NCBI GenBank assembly: GCA_964520655.1
Contig: CAZFNI010000011.1
Span: 1 to 64,000, forward strand
Direction of reading: 5' to 3'
DNA from: JACQQW01 sp964520655
GTDB lineage: Bacteria; Omnitrophota; Gorgyraeia; Zapsychrales; Fredricksoniimonadaceae
DNA length: 64,000 bases
Part shown: positions 9,033 through 17,179 of the stretch, in pieces
Layout: every line of letters starts with the position of its first letter
Numbering within the stretch: the stretch's first letter is position 1
Position numbers and translations under genes: made by a program
Notes under the pieces: generated by a model
Databases searched by the model: none
Told to the model about the DNA's origin: nothing
Seen by the model: only the letters and a program-made list of their open reading frames with translations

Positions 9033-9484
9033 CCCTTGATATCTTTACCGACGGTGCTTGTTCCGGTAATCCCGGCCCGGCGGGGATCGGGGTGGTATTT
9101 AAAGAAGATGGGATCACGATCAAAGAATTATCTGTTCCTATCGGTCATGCGACGAATAATATCGCGGAATATACCGCGTTGATCTATGCCTTAAAGGAAG
9201 CGCACACGATGAAAGCCCAGGTCGTGCATGTGCGTTCCGATAGTGAATTGATGTGCAAGCAGGTCAATGGCAAGTATGTGGTCAAGCATGAGAATATCAT
9301 CGGGCTTCATGGCCAGGTCAAAGAATTAAAGTCGGGTTTTAAGAAATTCACGCTGACGCATATCCGGCGTGAATTCAATAAAGAAGCGGACGCGTTGTCC
9401 CGCCAGGCTGTCAAACACGCAGGTCAAGATGGCCGCCCTGATGCCGCAGGCGTTGGGGAGGAAAGTCCGAGCTCCACAGGATAA
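9029..9484 (+). CDS. rnhA: Ribonuclease HI, C-terminus running into rnpB
   Basis: A 151-residue protein that cleaves the RNA strand of RNA-DNA hybrids. FTDGACSGNPGPAGIG at the N-terminus carries the first catalytic Asp; NIAEYTALIYAL supplies the Glu, RSDSELM the second Asp, and NKEADALSR the last acidic residue. It is the compact form without the extended basic helix. The enzyme fold should end near residue 130 (KEADALSRQAVK). The last 20 or so codons lie inside the 5' part of the RNase P RNA, so the tail GVGEESPSSTG is dictated by the conserved rnpB sequence. The start overlaps the upstream gene by four bases. Confidence 0.9.
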   Translation: MTLDIFTDGACSGNPGPAGIGVVFKEDGITIKELSVPIGHATNNIAEYTALIYALKEAHTMKAQVVHVRSDSELMCKQVNGKYVVKHENIIGLHGQVKELKSGFKKFTLTHIRREFNKEADALSRQAVKHAGQDGRPDAAGVGEESPSSTG

Positions 9485-9730
9485 TGCATCCCGATAACGC
9501 GGGACCGTTGCCGTGAGGCAATGAGGATCAGAGCTACAGTGACGAAGCCCTTAACTGGGAGTGAAACGAGCAATCTCTGCATGGAGCAATGCCAAATAGG
9601 GGGAGAGGGGTTATCCGCCCCGTTACGATCCTCGGGTAGGCTGCCAGATATTCCCTAGAAGGGAATGTTAGTCGAATGGCCATCCTTCCCTTCACCGGGA
9701 AGACAAAACTCGGCTTATATGGCCTGCTGT
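9418..9730 (+). ncRNA. rnpB: RNase P RNA
   Basis: This is the catalytic RNA that matures tRNA 5' ends. Hallmarks of bacterial type A RNA are visible: GAGGAAAGTCCGAGCTCC (9458-9475), GGAGTGAAACG (about 9557), GGAGCAATGCCAAATAGG (about 9581-9599), CTCGGGTAGGCTGCC (about 9632-9646) and AAACTCGGCTTATA (about 9706-9719). P1 can be formed by GCAGGTC (9419-9425) and GGCCTGC (9721-9727). At about 313 nt it is shorter than the E. coli RNA. Its 5' end lies inside the RNase HI gene, so the promoter must be within that coding region or the RNA is processed from a longer transcript. Ends are approximate. Confidence 0.93.
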
Positions 9731-9736
9731 TTTTTT
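9717..9736 (+). terminator. Probable 3' end of rnpB: P1 strand plus T-run
   Basis: The 3' strand of P1 (GGCCTGC) is followed by TG and seven Ts (9730-9736). No separate local hairpin is visible, so termination would rely on the P1 fold or on processing. Confidence 0.45.
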
Positions 9737-9785
9737 GATGTGATCAAGAAATTTTCTAAAGGAATACAACACGGAGGTTATTGCA

Positions 9786-10538
9786 ATGTCAGGACATTCA
9801 AAATGGGCAAAAATTAAACATAAAAAAGGCGCTGAAGACGCTAAGCGCGGGGCATTGTTTACCAAGCTCAGCAAAGAGATCACGGCAGCGGCTAAAGACG
9901 GCGGCGGGAATACGGATACGAATATCCGTTTGCGTGCTGCCATGCTGCGTGCGAAAAGCTATAATATGCCCAACAGTAACGTCGAGAACGCTATCAAGAA
10001 GGGTACGGGGGAGATTCCCGGCGTTGTTTATGAAAATGTTGTTTTTGATGCCGGTTTGGGCAATGTGGCATTGTTGATCGAAGGGTTGACGGACAATAAG
10101 AACCGTACGACCGCGGAGATCCGCAATCTGCTTAACAAAAAAGGCGGGGACATGCGCGGTGCCGGTTCTTCGGCGTTCATGTTCGCTAAAAGAGGTTATT
10201 TCACGATCGATAAATCAAAGGCGAGCGAAGATGATGTCATGGAAGCGGCGCTGGATGCCGGTGCGGAGGATATCAAGACCGAAGGGGATGTTATTGAGGT
10301 CATCTGTGATACCGGGGTGTTTGAAAAGGTACGAAGCGCTTTAGCCGCTAAGAAGATCGAGACCGCAAGCGCGGAAGTGACCATGCTGCCGACAACAACC
10401 GTTGTTTTAGAAGGAAGTGCCGCCCGCAACATTCTGAGTTTGATGGAAGCATTGGAAGAGCATGAAGATATACAGAATGTCTACGCGAATTTTGACATCT
10501 CTGACGAGGAAATGGCCAAGTTAGCCCAAGAAGAATAA
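9786..10538 (+). CDS. YebC/PmpR-family regulator
   Basis: A 250-residue protein of the YebC/TACO1 family. The N-terminus MSGHSKWAKIKHKKGAEDAKRG is diagnostic, and the length is typical. Family members are DNA-binding regulators or, in more recent work, factors that relieve ribosome stalling; which applies here cannot be told from sequence. A strong ribosome site, CGGAGG, lies eight bases upstream. It heads a tight run with ruvC and ruvA, a common bacterial order. Confidence 0.95.
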   Translation: MSGHSKWAKIKHKKGAEDAKRGALFTKLSKEITAAAKDGGGNTDTNIRLRAAMLRAKSYNMPNSNVENAIKKGTGEIPGVVYENVVFDAGLGNVALLIEGLTDNKNRTTAEIRNLLNKKGGDMRGAGSSAFMFAKRGYFTIDKSKASEDDVMEAALDAGAEDIKTEGDVIEVICDTGVFEKVRSALAAKKIETASAEVTMLPTTTVVLEGSAARNILSLMEALEEHEDIQNVYANFDISDEEMAKLAQEE

Positions 10539-10543
10539 GCCTT

Positions 10544-11029
10544 ATGCGCATACTCGGCATTGATCCGGGGTTGATCACCACAGGATTCGGCGTTGTCGAG
10601 GTGGCATCCGGCCTCCCCAAAGTGATCGATGCCGGCACCATCAAGCCAAAGGTCAAGGATGCTTTTGAGGGCCGTGTTGCTAAAGTGCATCAATGTGTCA
10701 CTTCGATCATCGTCGAGCATAAACCGGAAGTCTTGGTCTTAGAAAAGTTATACGCGCATTACAATCACCCCACCACCGCCTGTATCTTGGGTCACGTGCG
10801 TGGGGTGATCTGTTTAGCGGCCTATGAACAGCGCATTGAGTTAGTCGAGCACAGCGTTAAGCGTATCCGCAAAGCGCTGTTGGGTAACGGGAATGCGACT
10901 AAGCAGCAGGTACAGGATTTTGTCAAACGGATATTAAAAATCCCCAACACGACCCTTGCGTTGGATACCTCTGATGCGTTAGCATTAGCATTAGGGTACG
11001 CGCATATGAAACGTTTTAAAATCTTATGA
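10544..11029 (+). CDS. ruvC: Holliday junction endonuclease RuvC
   Basis: A 161-residue endonuclease that resolves Holliday junctions during recombination. MRILGIDPGLITTGFG carries the first catalytic Asp, VLEKLYAHYN the Glu, and the LALDTSDALALALGYAH end the remaining Asp residues. Length is normal. It starts five bases after yebC and overlaps ruvA by ATGA. It should act with the RuvAB branch migration motor; no ruvB is in this window. Confidence 0.95.
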   Translation: MRILGIDPGLITTGFGVVEVASGLPKVIDAGTIKPKVKDAFEGRVAKVHQCVTSIIVEHKPEVLVLEKLYAHYNHPTTACILGHVRGVICLAAYEQRIELVEHSVKRIRKALLGNGNATKQQVQDFVKRILKIPNTTLALDTSDALALALGYAHMKRFKIL

Positions 11030-11655
11030 TCGCAGCCATTACCGGAACCATTATCAGCCTTTCAGAGAACACATTGATCTTAAATGCCGGTGCGCTGGCC
11101 TATGAGATCTATGTGCCGCTTTCCGTCCAGCAGCGATTGGCAGAAAACAAGAAAAGCAATGGCGAAATTTCCCTAATCACGTATCATTATTATCAGATGA
11201 CACCATCATCCGCGACGCCGGTGCTGGTTGGGTTCTTAAATGAGCTGGAGAGGGATTTTTTTCTGGAGTTCATTAAAGTTTCGGGCATCGGACCAAGGGC
11301 GGCGGTCAGGGCCTTGAACAAAGCCATCGGCGAGATCGCCCAGGCGATCGACCGGGGGGACACGGATTATCTAAAAACGCTGCCGGGCATCGGCGCGCAG
11401 CGCGCTAAAGAAATTGTCGCCAAGCTGCAGGGGAAGATGGGTAAGTTCACCCTGATGAGAGATAAAGTAGTTTCTGTTCCCCAAAGCGCGGCGGTATCGG
11501 ATCTAAAACAGGAAGCTTTGGCTATTTTGACGCAATTGCAGTACAAGCCGGCAGAAGCCCAGGCCATGATCGAAAAAGCCCTGGCAGGCAATGCGTCGAT
11601 CGCCACGTCGGAAGAATTGTTAAACGCCATTTATAAGCAAAGGATAAGCGCGTAA
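11026..11655 (+). CDS. ruvA: Holliday junction branch migration protein RuvA
   Basis: A 209-residue protein that binds four-way DNA junctions and recruits RuvB. The OB-fold N-terminus starts MIAAITGTIISLSENTLIL. The helix-hairpin-helix motifs are SGIGPRAAVRAL and LPGIGAQRAKEIVAKL (about residues 85-130). The C-terminal RuvB-contact domain contains AILTQLQYKPAEAQAMI. Overlaps join it to ruvC (ATGA) and scpB (TAATG). In many bacteria ruvB follows directly; here scpB does. Confidence 0.95.
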   Translation: MIAAITGTIISLSENTLILNAGALAYEIYVPLSVQQRLAENKKSNGEISLITYHYYQMTPSSATPVLVGFLNELERDFFLEFIKVSGIGPRAAVRALNKAIGEIAQAIDRGDTDYLKTLPGIGAQRAKEIVAKLQGKMGKFTLMRDKVVSVPQSAAVSDLKQEALAILTQLQYKPAEAQAMIEKALAGNASIATSEELLNAIYKQRISA

Positions 11656-12395
11656 TGGAAGAAGCGATCAGTCTGCATCATTATAAAAGCGGTATCGAAG
11701 CCCTGCTATTTGTCAGCGATAAGCCGATCGCTGTGGATCAGTTCAAAACCGTGTTCCCGGAATTGAAGCCTGCGCAGATCGCGGATCTGGTCAAGGAAGT
11801 GCAGGATGAATACGTGGCCAGGAACGGCGGGATCGTTATCGTTGAGATCGCCGGGGGCTGGCAAATGCTTTCCAACAGCCACGCGGCCGGATATATCCGT
11901 GAATTCTATAAGACCCATACGAAAGAGAAATTATCCAAGCCCGCTTTAGAAACGCTGGCGATCGTGGCTTATAAACAGCCGGTCGGGCGCGCGGACGTGG
12001 AAGTGATCCGCGGGGTCAACTCTGACGGGACTATGGCGCATTTGTTAAATAAGGGATTGATCGAGATCGTCGGGCGTAAAGAAGTCCCTGGACGTCCGTT
12101 CCTCTATGGCACTACAAAATCGTTCCTGGATTATTTCGGACTGCGTTCTCTGGACGGCCTGCCTAAGATCGAAGAGCTGGCCAACATCAACTTGGAAGCA
12201 CTGGCATCAACCGTGCAGGTCGAACAGAAAGACCAGGCGGTAGAGCCTCCGCAGGAAACAGTTCAGGAAGGAAACGTTGAAGAAGTGATGACGGTCAGCG
12301 GGGAAGCAGCAGCTTTGACCGAAGAAGAAATGCAGACACAGGAAACCAGCGGGCAATCGAGGTTAGACAATGGCATTACAACAACTGCGCAGTAA
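11655..12395 (+). CDS. scpB: Segregation and condensation protein B
   Basis: A 246-residue kleisin-associated protein of the SMC-ScpAB condensin, needed for chromosome organisation. Two winged-helix domains are visible (about residues 8-170), with the family signature SKPALETLAIVAYKQPVGRADVE. After LRSLDGLPKIEEL comes an extra tail of about 60 residues, rich in Glu and Gln and probably disordered. No scpA is nearby. The last 26 bases overlap the start of pheA in another frame, so part of the tail is constrained by pheA. Confidence 0.93.
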   Translation: MEEAISLHHYKSGIEALLFVSDKPIAVDQFKTVFPELKPAQIADLVKEVQDEYVARNGGIVIVEIAGGWQMLSNSHAAGYIREFYKTHTKEKLSKPALETLAIVAYKQPVGRADVEVIRGVNSDGTMAHLLNKGLIEIVGRKEVPGRPFLYGTTKSFLDYFGLRSLDGLPKIEELANINLEALASTVQVEQKDQAVEPPQETVQEGNVEEVMTVSGEAAALTEEEMQTQETSGQSRLDNGITTTAQ

Positions 12396-13431
12396 AATTG
12401 ACGCGCTTGACGCGAAGATCGTTGATCTGATCAATGAAAGGGCTAAGATCTCCCTGTCCATCGGTAAGGAAAAGATCAAGAACGGTCAGCCCATTTATGC
12501 CCCGGCTCGGGAATTGCAGGTGCTTAAACGGATCAAAGATCTAAATAAAGGTCCGATGACGCCTAAAGCTTTCGAAGCGATCTACCGCGAGGTCATGTCG
12601 GCGTCTTTGGCGTTGGAAAAACCGTTGAATATTGCGTATATGGGGCCGGAGGCAACATTTTCCCATTTGGCGGCGCTCAAACGTTTTGGATCTTCCGTTA
12701 ATTATGTGTCTTGTGGAAATGTCGGGGAAGTGTTTGAGCAAGTCGCTAAGGGAGAAGCGGATTACGGTGTTGTCCCGATCGAGAATTCCATCGAAGGTGT
12801 TGTGACGCATACCATGGATATTTTAGTTGAGACAGATCTGAGGATCTGCGCGCAGGTGATGTTGGATGTTTCGCATAACTTGATGGCAAAATGTCCTCTC
12901 AATCAGGTCAAAATTATTTATTCACATTCTCAGATCCTGGGTCAATGCCGTCAATGGCTTTTAAAGAATATGCCCAAGGCTGAATTGATCGCGACGGTCT
13001 CAAGTACCCATGCCGCCCAGATCGCGGGGAAGAATAAGCATGCTGCCTGTATCGCCTCAGAGATCGCGGCGTCACTATATGGCCTAAGCATTCTTAAGAG
13101 GAACATCCAGGATAGTGCGCATAATATCACCCGGTTTTTGGTCATCTCCAATAATGATGTCCCCAGGACAGGGCATGACCGTACTTCCATGGTCTTTGCG
13201 GTCAATGACAAGGCAGGTGCGCTGCATGACATGCTGGCTCCTTTCAAACGCTATAAGATCAATCTGACTAAGATCGAATCCCGGCCTTCAAAAAAGAAAG
13301 CCTGGGAATATTATTTCTTCGTAGACTGCCAGGGTCACGCCCACGATCCGCATGTGGCCCGTGCCATTTCCCAACTTGAAGAGAAGAGCAAATTCTTCAA
13401 AATCCTTGGTTCATATCCGGTTGCGGAGTAA
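12370..13431 (+). CDS. pheA: Bifunctional chorismate mutase / prephenate dehydratase
   Basis: A 353-residue enzyme of phenylalanine synthesis. The AroQ chorismate mutase is at residues 1-85 (LRSKIDALDAKIVDLINERA, with SIGKEK). The prephenate dehydratase domain (about 90-270) contains IAYMGPEATFSHLAA, YGVVPIENSIEG and NITRFLVI. The C-terminal ACT domain (about 275-350) contains GALHDMLAPFKRYKINLTKIESRP, which normally binds phenylalanine for feedback inhibition. It starts inside scpB with a 26-base overlap. It is the last gene before a promoter that begins the hisC-aroF run. Confidence 0.95.
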   Translation: MALQQLRSKIDALDAKIVDLINERAKISLSIGKEKIKNGQPIYAPARELQVLKRIKDLNKGPMTPKAFEAIYREVMSASLALEKPLNIAYMGPEATFSHLAALKRFGSSVNYVSCGNVGEVFEQVAKGEADYGVVPIENSIEGVVTHTMDILVETDLRICAQVMLDVSHNLMAKCPLNQVKIIYSHSQILGQCRQWLLKNMPKAELIATVSSTHAAQIAGKNKHAACIASEIAASLYGLSILKRNIQDSAHNITRFLVISNNDVPRTGHDRTSMVFAVNDKAGALHDMLAPFKRYKINLTKIESRPSKKKAWEYYFFVDCQGHAHDPHVARAISQLEEKSKFFKILGSYPVAE

Positions 13432-13443
13432 AACGCGGTTTAG

Positions 13444-13472
13444 TTGACATCCGACCGGCATGCCTTTATAAT
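13444..13472 (+). promoter_or_regulatory. Consensus sigma-70 promoter for the hisC-aroF operon
   Basis: TTGACA (13444-13449), a 17-base spacer and TATAAT (13467-13472) match the sigma-70 consensus exactly. Transcription should begin near 13479, leaving a leader of about 34 bases with a GGAG ribosome site before the GTG at 13513. Confidence 0.88.
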
Positions 13473-13512
13473 GGCACCCTAATATATATAGAATATTTAA
13501 ACTGGAGTTGTT

Positions 13513-14595
13513 GTGCAGGTCCGTCATTCCCATGTTTTTAAAATAAAGCCGTATATTCCCGGCAAACCGATCGAAGATGTCAAACGTGAACTGGGTTTGA
13601 GCAGTGTCATTAAGCTCGCTTCCAACGAGAATCCGTACCCGCCATCCCCTAAGGTGTTAGCCGCTATCAACAAGGCCGCTTTAACTGTTAACCGTTATCC
13701 TGACGGCGGATGTGTTCTATTGCGTAAAGCGCTGGCCAAACATTTGAAGGTCGGGGGAGACCAGTTGATCTTCGGCAACGGGTCGGATGAGATCATCATT
13801 TTAAGCGTCAAAGCCTTTGTGGCCCAAGGGGATGAAGTGATCATCGCCAAGCCTACATTTTTGATCTATGGGATCGCCTCCACATTGACCGGGGCAAAGA
13901 TCCATGAGGTCCCGCTTAAAGATTTCTGCTATGACTTACCGGGGATCAAGGCCAAGATCAATCGCCGCACGAAAATGATCTTTATCGGCAATCCGGATAA
14001 TCCGTCGGGTACTTTTGTCGGCCAAAAAGATCTGGAAGATCTGATCAACGTTGCCCCTAAAGATACGGCGATATTCATTGATGAAGCGTATTTTGAATAT
14101 GTGCACGCGAACGATTATCCTGATTCATTGCGGCTTCTTAAAAAATATCCGAATGTGATCATCACGCGCACTTTTTCCAAGATGTACGGGTTGGCTGGTT
14201 TGCGCATCGGCTACGGCATTGCCCGTCCTGAAGTGATCGATGTGTTAAACCGTTTGCGTGAACCGTTCAATGTCAACAGCGTGGCCCAGGCAGCGGCGAT
14301 TGCGGCTCTTTTGGATCAGGCGTATTACAAACGGATCGCGGCGGATGTGGAGGCACAACGGCAGTATTTGTATCAGTCGCTGGTGCGGCTGAATATCCCT
14401 TTTGAGGAAAGTTTCACGAATTTTATTTTAGTCAAAGTCGGCGGCGACAGCGCCGTGGCAGCTAAGAAATTGCTGCACAAAGGTGTCATTATCCGGGACA
14501 TGAGCGTTTGGGGATTGCGCGGCTATATCCGCGTATCCATCGGGACAGCGCCGGAGAATAAAAGATTCATCAACACGTTAGCGGAGGTTATATGA
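13513..14595 (+). CDS. hisC: Histidinol-phosphate / aromatic aminotransferase
   Basis: A 360-residue class I/II PLP aminotransferase of the HisC family. KLASNENPYPPSP binds substrate phosphate, GNGSDEII is at the PLP pocket, NPDNPSGT and DEAYFEY hold the cofactor ring, and the Schiff-base lysine is in TRTFSKMYGLAGLRIGYG. The start is GTG with GGAG six bases upstream. It sits ahead of aroF and tyrA with no other his gene in view, so it may work mainly as an aromatic aminotransferase making Phe and Tyr, as known for some HisC proteins. That role is inferred from context. Confidence 0.88.
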   Translation: MQVRHSHVFKIKPYIPGKPIEDVKRELGLSSVIKLASNENPYPPSPKVLAAINKAALTVNRYPDGGCVLLRKALAKHLKVGGDQLIFGNGSDEIIILSVKAFVAQGDEVIIAKPTFLIYGIASTLTGAKIHEVPLKDFCYDLPGIKAKINRRTKMIFIGNPDNPSGTFVGQKDLEDLINVAPKDTAIFIDEAYFEYVHANDYPDSLRLLKKYPNVIITRTFSKMYGLAGLRIGYGIARPEVIDVLNRLREPFNVNSVAQAAAIAALLDQAYYKRIAADVEAQRQYLYQSLVRLNIPFEESFTNFILVKVGGDSAVAAKKLLHKGVIIRDMSVWGLRGYIRVSIGTAPENKRFINTLAEVI

Positions 14596-15608
14596 TCGTC
14601 ATTTTAAGAAAAGACGCCACCGAGGAGAATATCGCGCATATACTCGAGCGTACTGAGAAACTTGGGCTCAAGGCCAATGTGTCCCGCGGCACCGAGCGGA
14701 CCGTGATCGGTTTCATTGGTCCGGAAGACGCGCTTCGCGCCATTCCATTAGAGGTCTTTCCCGGGGTAGAGCAGGTCATGCAGGTACTGGCCCCGTACCG
14801 TCTTGTCTCTCGTGAATTCAAGAAGGAAGATACGGTCATTAAGCTTAATTACGGTACTACTGTCGGTGGAAAGAAGATCGCGGTCATGGCTGGCCCGTGT
14901 TCTGTAGAAAGTTATGAAGGCATGCTGACCATCGGTAAAATGGTCAAGGAGATGGGGGCGAATATCCTGCGCGGCGGGGCGTTTAAACCGCGTACCTCTC
15001 CTTATGATTTTCAAGGGTTGGGCGAAGAAGGTTTAAGGATATTGCAGCAGGTTGGCAAAGAGGTCGGCATCTGTACGATCACCGAGGTCATGGACCCGCG
15101 GCAGGTGGAAATGATCTGTAAATATGTGGATATTCTCCAGATCGGAGCGCGTAATGTGCAGAATTTCTCATTGCTCAAAGAGGTGGGGATGACCAAGAAG
15201 CCGGTCATGCTCAAGCGTGGCATGTCAACCACCGTCAAGGAGTGGCTGATGTCCGCGGAATATCTGCTGGCTAATGGTAATTTTGATGTCATGCTCTGCG
15301 AGCGCGGCATCCGGACGTTCGAGACCGCCACCCGCAATACGCTGGATATCAACGCGATCGCGGTGGCCAAGAAGTTAAGCCACCTTCCTGTTGTCTGCGA
15401 CTCAAGCCACGGGACAGGGGTGAGGGAATATGTGGCCGCAGGCGCCCGCGCCGGGATCGCGGCAGGGGCTGATGCGCTGATGATCGAGGTTCATGCCAAT
15501 CCGGAAGAAGCTTTGTCGGATGGCGCTCAGTCGCTGATGCCAACGATGTTCAAAGACCTGATGACAGGCTGCAAACGTGTGGCACAGGCCGTGGACAGGG
15601 ACCTTTAA
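14592..15608 (+). CDS. aroF: DAHP synthase, type I beta
   Basis: A 338-residue 3-deoxy-7-phosphoheptulonate synthase joining phosphoenolpyruvate and erythrose 4-phosphate, the first step of the shikimate pathway. An N-terminal ferredoxin-like regulatory domain (about residues 1-70, MIVILRKDATEENI) precedes the TIM barrel. AGPCSVES, GGAFKPRTSPY, QIGARNVQNF, KRGMSTT and DSSHGTG are the active-site motifs. The N-terminal domain often confers feedback control. It overlaps hisC by four bases. Confidence 0.95.
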   Translation: MIVILRKDATEENIAHILERTEKLGLKANVSRGTERTVIGFIGPEDALRAIPLEVFPGVEQVMQVLAPYRLVSREFKKEDTVIKLNYGTTVGGKKIAVMAGPCSVESYEGMLTIGKMVKEMGANILRGGAFKPRTSPYDFQGLGEEGLRILQQVGKEVGICTITEVMDPRQVEMICKYVDILQIGARNVQNFSLLKEVGMTKKPVMLKRGMSTTVKEWLMSAEYLLANGNFDVMLCERGIRTFETATRNTLDINAIAVAKKLSHLPVVCDSSHGTGVREYVAAGARAGIAAGADALMIEVHANPEEALSDGAQSLMPTMFKDLMTGCKRVAQAVDRDL

Positions 15609-15621
15609 TCAAAGGATGAAT

Positions 15622-16494
15622 ATGTTCGTACGCAAAGAATTGTTCCGCAGGGTCGCGATCGTCGGGGTTGGTTTTATGGGGGCATCTCTGGGCCTGGCGA
15701 TCAAAAAAAAGAAGCTAGCCAAGGAGATCGTCGGTATAGGCCATCATGAAACGAGCCTGCGCGAAGCGATCGATGTCGGCGCGATCGATGAAAGCACGAT
15801 GGATCTGAAAAAAGGGATACAGGGCGCGGATCTGATCGTGTTGGCGACGCCTGTCAACGCGATCTTGACGGCGTTAGATGAGATCGGGGCTGATTTTAAG
15901 CGCAGCGTCATTATCACGGATATTGGTTCAACTAAATCATCCATCGTGGACCGCGCTGAGAAAGTATTGCACCATTCGGTCATGTTCGTTGGCTCCCATC
16001 CGCTGGTGGGTTCTGAGAAAAAGGGACCGACCTATGCCAACGCATCTTTGTATGAGGGCGGAACCTGCGTCATGACCCCCACCGATAAGACCAACCGCCT
16101 GGCTAAGGATAAGATCAAGCAATTCTGGAGCCAGCTGGGATTGAACGTGAAATTAATGTCGCCCTCCGAGCACGATGAGAGCCTGGCTTTTATCAGCCAT
16201 CTACCACATCTCTCCGCATTCGCCCTGATGAAAGTTTTGCCGGAAAATAGCAATGAGATCATCACCCAGGGGCTCAAGGACAGCACGCGCATTGCTGCCT
16301 CCGATGCTCAGATGTGGAAAGATATCGCGTTGTCCAATCATAAATATGTTCTGAAATCACTGGATGAATATGTCAAGGTATTGGCCGCGATCCGAAAAGC
16401 GATCGTCACCAAAGACCAGGATACCCTGACGGAAACATTTAAACAAGCCAAGGTCAAGCGTGAACGTCTGGATAAAGCCAATGCCTCAAACTAA
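15622..16494 (+). CDS. tyrA: Prephenate dehydrogenase
   Basis: A 290-residue NAD(P)-dependent enzyme of tyrosine synthesis (prephenate, or arogenate, dehydrogenase). The Rossmann motif RRVAIVGVGFMGASLGLAI is at residues 9-27; TDIGSTKSSIV and FVGSHPLVGSEKKG follow; the catalytic His is in SPSEHDESLAFISHLPH. The start at 15622 is preferred over ATG 15616 because AAAGGA lies just upstream of 15622. No C-terminal ACT domain is present. Its 3' end overlaps cmk by 14 bases. Many bacteria have aroA between tyrA and cmk; here aroA is absent. Confidence 0.92.
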   Translation: MFVRKELFRRVAIVGVGFMGASLGLAIKKKKLAKEIVGIGHHETSLREAIDVGAIDESTMDLKKGIQGADLIVLATPVNAILTALDEIGADFKRSVIITDIGSTKSSIVDRAEKVLHHSVMFVGSHPLVGSEKKGPTYANASLYEGGTCVMTPTDKTNRLAKDKIKQFWSQLGLNVKLMSPSEHDESLAFISHLPHLSAFALMKVLPENSNEIITQGLKDSTRIAASDAQMWKDIALSNHKYVLKSLDEYVKVLAAIRKAIVTKDQDTLTETFKQAKVKRERLDKANASN

Positions 16495-17179
16495 TCTGAT
16501 CATCACCTTAGACGGGCCGGCCGGTGCCGGGAAAAGTTCTATCGCTAAACATTTAGCGAAACGACTGGGGATCACTTATCTGGATACGGGCGCGATGTAC
16601 AGGGCGCTCACGGTCAAAGCCCTGCGCTTGAAGATCAATATGGCTGATGAAGAGGCCATGGGCCGTCTGGCGGCAGGTACGGTCATCGATTTTATCAAAA
16701 AAGACGACGGCAGTCTCAATGTGACACTGGATGGGGAAGATGTCTCCGTCGACATTCGTCTGCCGGAAGTAACGAACAATACATTTTATGCCGCTAAGGC
16801 GCCGCAGGTCAGGGAATTCATGGTGCGCTGGCAGCAGGCCATGGGCCGGGGCCGATCGATCGTCACTGACGGTCGGGACCAGGGTACGGTGGTATTCCCC
16901 CAGGCGACATATAAATTCTACATCGACGCGGATTTCAACGAGCGGGTCGGGCGGCGTTTGAAAGAGCTGGTCGCTGCCGGCACAGCTGTTGATGAGAAGC
17001 AGTTATACGAGGATATGAAAGAACGGGATCAGAAAGATTTCACGCGAGCGGTCGGCCCTTTGAAAAAAGCGGCGGATGCCATTGTCGTTGATTCCAGCGG
17101 GATGACTGTCGAACAGACCGTTGAGAAGATCTTAAAGCTCATCGACCCAAAGTATTATGGACCAAGCCAACATTCGTAA
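16481..17179 (+). CDS. cmk: Cytidylate kinase
   Basis: A 232-residue (d)CMP kinase recycling CMP. The P-loop is ITLDGPAGAGKSSIAKHLA, followed by YLDTGAMYRALT. The NMP-binding region includes RQ/GRDQGTVVFPQA, slightly unlike the usual GRDIGT. LID-like residues are near RLKEL and DRKDFTRAV-type KDFTRAVGPLK. The start at 16481 is chosen because earlier codons lie in the tyrA-overlapping frame and homologs begin near the P-loop. It overlaps lepA by 23 bases. Confidence 0.92.
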   Translation: MPQTNLIITLDGPAGAGKSSIAKHLAKRLGITYLDTGAMYRALTVKALRLKINMADEEAMGRLAAGTVIDFIKKDDGSLNVTLDGEDVSVDIRLPEVTNNTFYAAKAPQVREFMVRWQQAMGRGRSIVTDGRDQGTVVFPQATYKFYIDADFNERVGRRLKELVAAGTAVDEKQLYEDMKERDQKDFTRAVGPLKKAADAIVVDSSGMTVEQTVEKILKLIDPKYYGPSQHS

